6,683 nucleotides of DNA. It comes from Nitrospirota bacterium. Lineage in GTDB: Bacteria > Nitrospirota > JACRHJ01. The notes beneath the pieces are model-generated. The model was not told the origin of the DNA and did no database searches. It saw only the letters and a list, made by a program, of their open reading frames with translations. The position numbers and the translations under genes are program-made. Numbering within the stretch: position 1 is the stretch's first letter; every line of letters begins with the position of its first letter. The DNA is taken from positions 1 through 6,683 of the forward strand of contig JAJYGS010000106.1 of assembly GCA_021785055.1 (NCBI GenBank), read 5' to 3'. Shown in pieces: positions 5,749 to 6,683 of this stretch.

Positions 5749-6245
5749 TATTCCGGCCAGGGCTTGAAAGTCCATTCCGGGCCTTCGATGGGGTAGTCTT
5801 TTCTTAACGGATAGCCTTCCCAGTCGTCCGGCAGGAGTATCCTTCTTAAATCGGGATTGCCACGGAAAACGATTCCGAAGAGGTCGTACGTCTCCCTCTC
5901 GTGCCAGCAGGCCGTCTTCCAGACGCCCGACACGGAAGGCACCCACGGGTCTCCGTCGTCCTCCACCGGCACCTTGAGGCGGACACGATGACCGTGCATC
6001 ATGGAATGCATGTTGTAAACGACTTCAAACCTCGGCTTTGAAGCCGGTCGGCCAAGCCAGTCCACCGCGGTAATGTCTATCAGATAATCCATCCGTACGT
6101 CCGGGTCGTCCTTCAGGAAACGGCATATATCTTCGAGCTTTTCCCGTTTAAGAACGGCCCAGCTCTGACCGAAGGCGCTCCCGGAGCCGGTAACTTCGTC
6201 CGGGAACCTTTCCCTTATCTGTTCGATAATGTTATCGGGGTGCAT
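5748..6245 (-). CDS. nuoC: NADH-quinone oxidoreductase subunit C (30 kDa subunit)
   Basis: NuoC is a cluster-free scaffold subunit of the connecting module, packed against NuoD and NuoB. The 165-residue product carries the Complex1_30kDa signature: ERETYDLFGIVF at residues 116-127, then RILLPDDWEGYPLRKDYP at 135-152, followed by a short WTFKPWPE tail. The length fits stand-alone NuoC proteins, and the gene is not fused to nuoD. I chose the ATG at 6245. It lies four bases after the nuoB stop and has a GAGGGG Shine-Dalgarno-like run at 6264-6259, although the 13-base spacer is rather long. An in-frame TTG at 6272 would add nine residues (MPKRGIYKP) and overlap nuoB by 23 bases; that extension does not resemble conserved NuoC sequence and I consider it less likely. 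The stop is TAG, running straight into a G-rich tract. Confidence 0.95.
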   Translation of the reverse strand: MHPDNIIEQIRERFPDEVTGSGSAFGQSWAVLKREKLEDICRFLKDDPDVRMDYLIDITAVDWLGRPASKPRFEVVYNMHSMMHGHRVRLKVPVEDDGDPWVPSVSGVWKTACWHERETYDLFGIVFRGNPDLRRILLPDDWEGYPLRKDYPIEGPEWTFKPWPE

Positions 6246-6249
6246 AGGT

Positions 6250-6683
6250 TTATATATTCCCCTCTTCGGCAAACAAAGGCTTTCGCACGTATCTGCCGGT
6301 CATTATCTTGTCCTGGAGCTTCTTGATGGCAAAAAACAGGGCCTCCGGCCTGGGCGGGCAGCCCGGCACGAATACGTCCACGGGCACTATCTGGTCTACG
6401 CCCCGAACGACGCTGTAGGTCTGATAGATGTTCCCTGTGCAGGCGCAGCTTCCCATTGCCACCACCCACCTCGGCTCCGGCATCTGGTCGTATACTTTTT
6501 TTAGGACGGGGGCCATTTTTTTGGTAAGCGTGCCGGCGACTATCATGAGGTCGGACTGGCGCGGCGTCGCGCGCGGGATGACGCCGAAACGGTCGAAGTC
6601 CATCTGGGGCGCGCCGTAGGCGTGTATCATCTCTATCGCGCAGCAGGCCAGGCCGAATGTCATAGGCCAGATTGAGTACGCCC
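6250..6683 (-). CDS. nuoB: NADH-quinone oxidoreductase subunit B (5' end cut by window edge)
   Basis: NuoB is the peripheral-arm subunit that binds the terminal [4Fe-4S] cluster N2, which hands electrons to quinone at the interface with NuoD. About 143 residues are visible. The reading frame is open to the window edge and reads AYSIWP just before an internal Met at 6663, matching the family's usual (Y)S(I/L)WPMTFGLACCAIEM, so the true start lies outside and that Met is not the start. All four N2 ligands are present: the tandem Cys13-Cys14 of the visible fragment, Cys79 in MGSCA and Cys108 in PGCPPRPEA. An extra Cys81 lies two residues after the third ligand, where E. coli and human NuoB have Asn. 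The gene ends in TAA four bases before the nuoC ATG, and its last codons contain the likely nuoC ribosome binding site. Identification is essentially certain. Confidence 0.97.
   Translation of the reverse strand, partial: AYSIWPMTFGLACCAIEMIHAYGAPQMDFDRFGVIPRATPRQSDLMIVAGTLTKKMAPVLKKVYDQMPEPRWVVAMGSCACTGNIYQTYSVVRGVDQIVPVDVFVPGCPPRPEALFFAIKKLQDKIMTGRYVRKPLFAEEGNI

Noticed and set aside
6246..6272. Extended nuoC start at the TTG at 6272.
   Set aside because: It would overlap nuoB by 23 bases, uses a rarer start codon and adds residues unlike NuoC N-termini. The ATG at 6245 has a better position and an upstream GAGGGG.

Overview
The window is one block of a respiratory complex I (NADH:quinone oxidoreductase) operon, read entirely on the minus strand. 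In transcription order, from high to low coordinates, it holds nuoB (5' end cut off by the window edge), nuoC, nuoD, nuoE, nuoF and nuoG. This is the classical bacterial order. nuoA would be expected beyond position 6683 and nuoH below position 5. nuoC and nuoD are separate genes, unlike the fused nuoCD of E. coli. No tRNA, rRNA, CRISPR array, transposase or convincing internal promoter is visible.

Layout: nuoB 6683-6250, then 4 bp, nuoC 6245-5748, then a 78-bp gap with a G-rich tract and a possible 20-codon ORF that ends directly against the nuoD start. nuoD 5669-4494 follows, then a 37-bp gap almost filled by a strong palindrome resembling the dispersed GTAGGGGCG-type repeats of many environmental bacteria. 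nuoE 4456-3986 abuts nuoF (GTG start) 3985-2705, and after 6 bp nuoG runs 2698-5. The tight packing implies one polycistronic mRNA with translational coupling.

NuoF oxidises NAD(P)H on FMN. NuoE holds the off-path [2Fe-2S] cluster N1a. NuoF (N3) and NuoG (N1b, N4, N5 and others) carry electrons to NuoB (N2), which reduces quinone in a pocket shared with NuoD. NuoC braces the connecting module. The membrane proton pumps are outside the window.

The most interesting features are in the NADH-input module. NuoG has an FDH/[FeFe]-hydrogenase-type N-terminus with two complete ferredoxin cluster motifs, one cluster more than E. coli or Thermus NuoG. Its C-terminal part aligns closely with formate dehydrogenase FdhF, but the catalytic Sec/Cys, Lys and Arg positions are Gly, Arg and Ala. 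NuoF has Ala where E. coli has Glu183, the residue that discriminates against NADPH, and Trp inside the FMN glycine-rich loop.

Organism: the gene order, split nuoC/nuoD, FDH-like NuoG, GC-rich wobble positions with frequent ATA and AGG codons, and the GTAGGGGCG-type repeat suggest a diderm bacterium of the Desulfobacterota/Nitrospirota/Omnitrophota sort, probably from an environmental assembly. This is inference; the sequence alone does not fix the phylum. Apart from these details this is an ordinary complex I locus, and I do not see a wholly new system in it.
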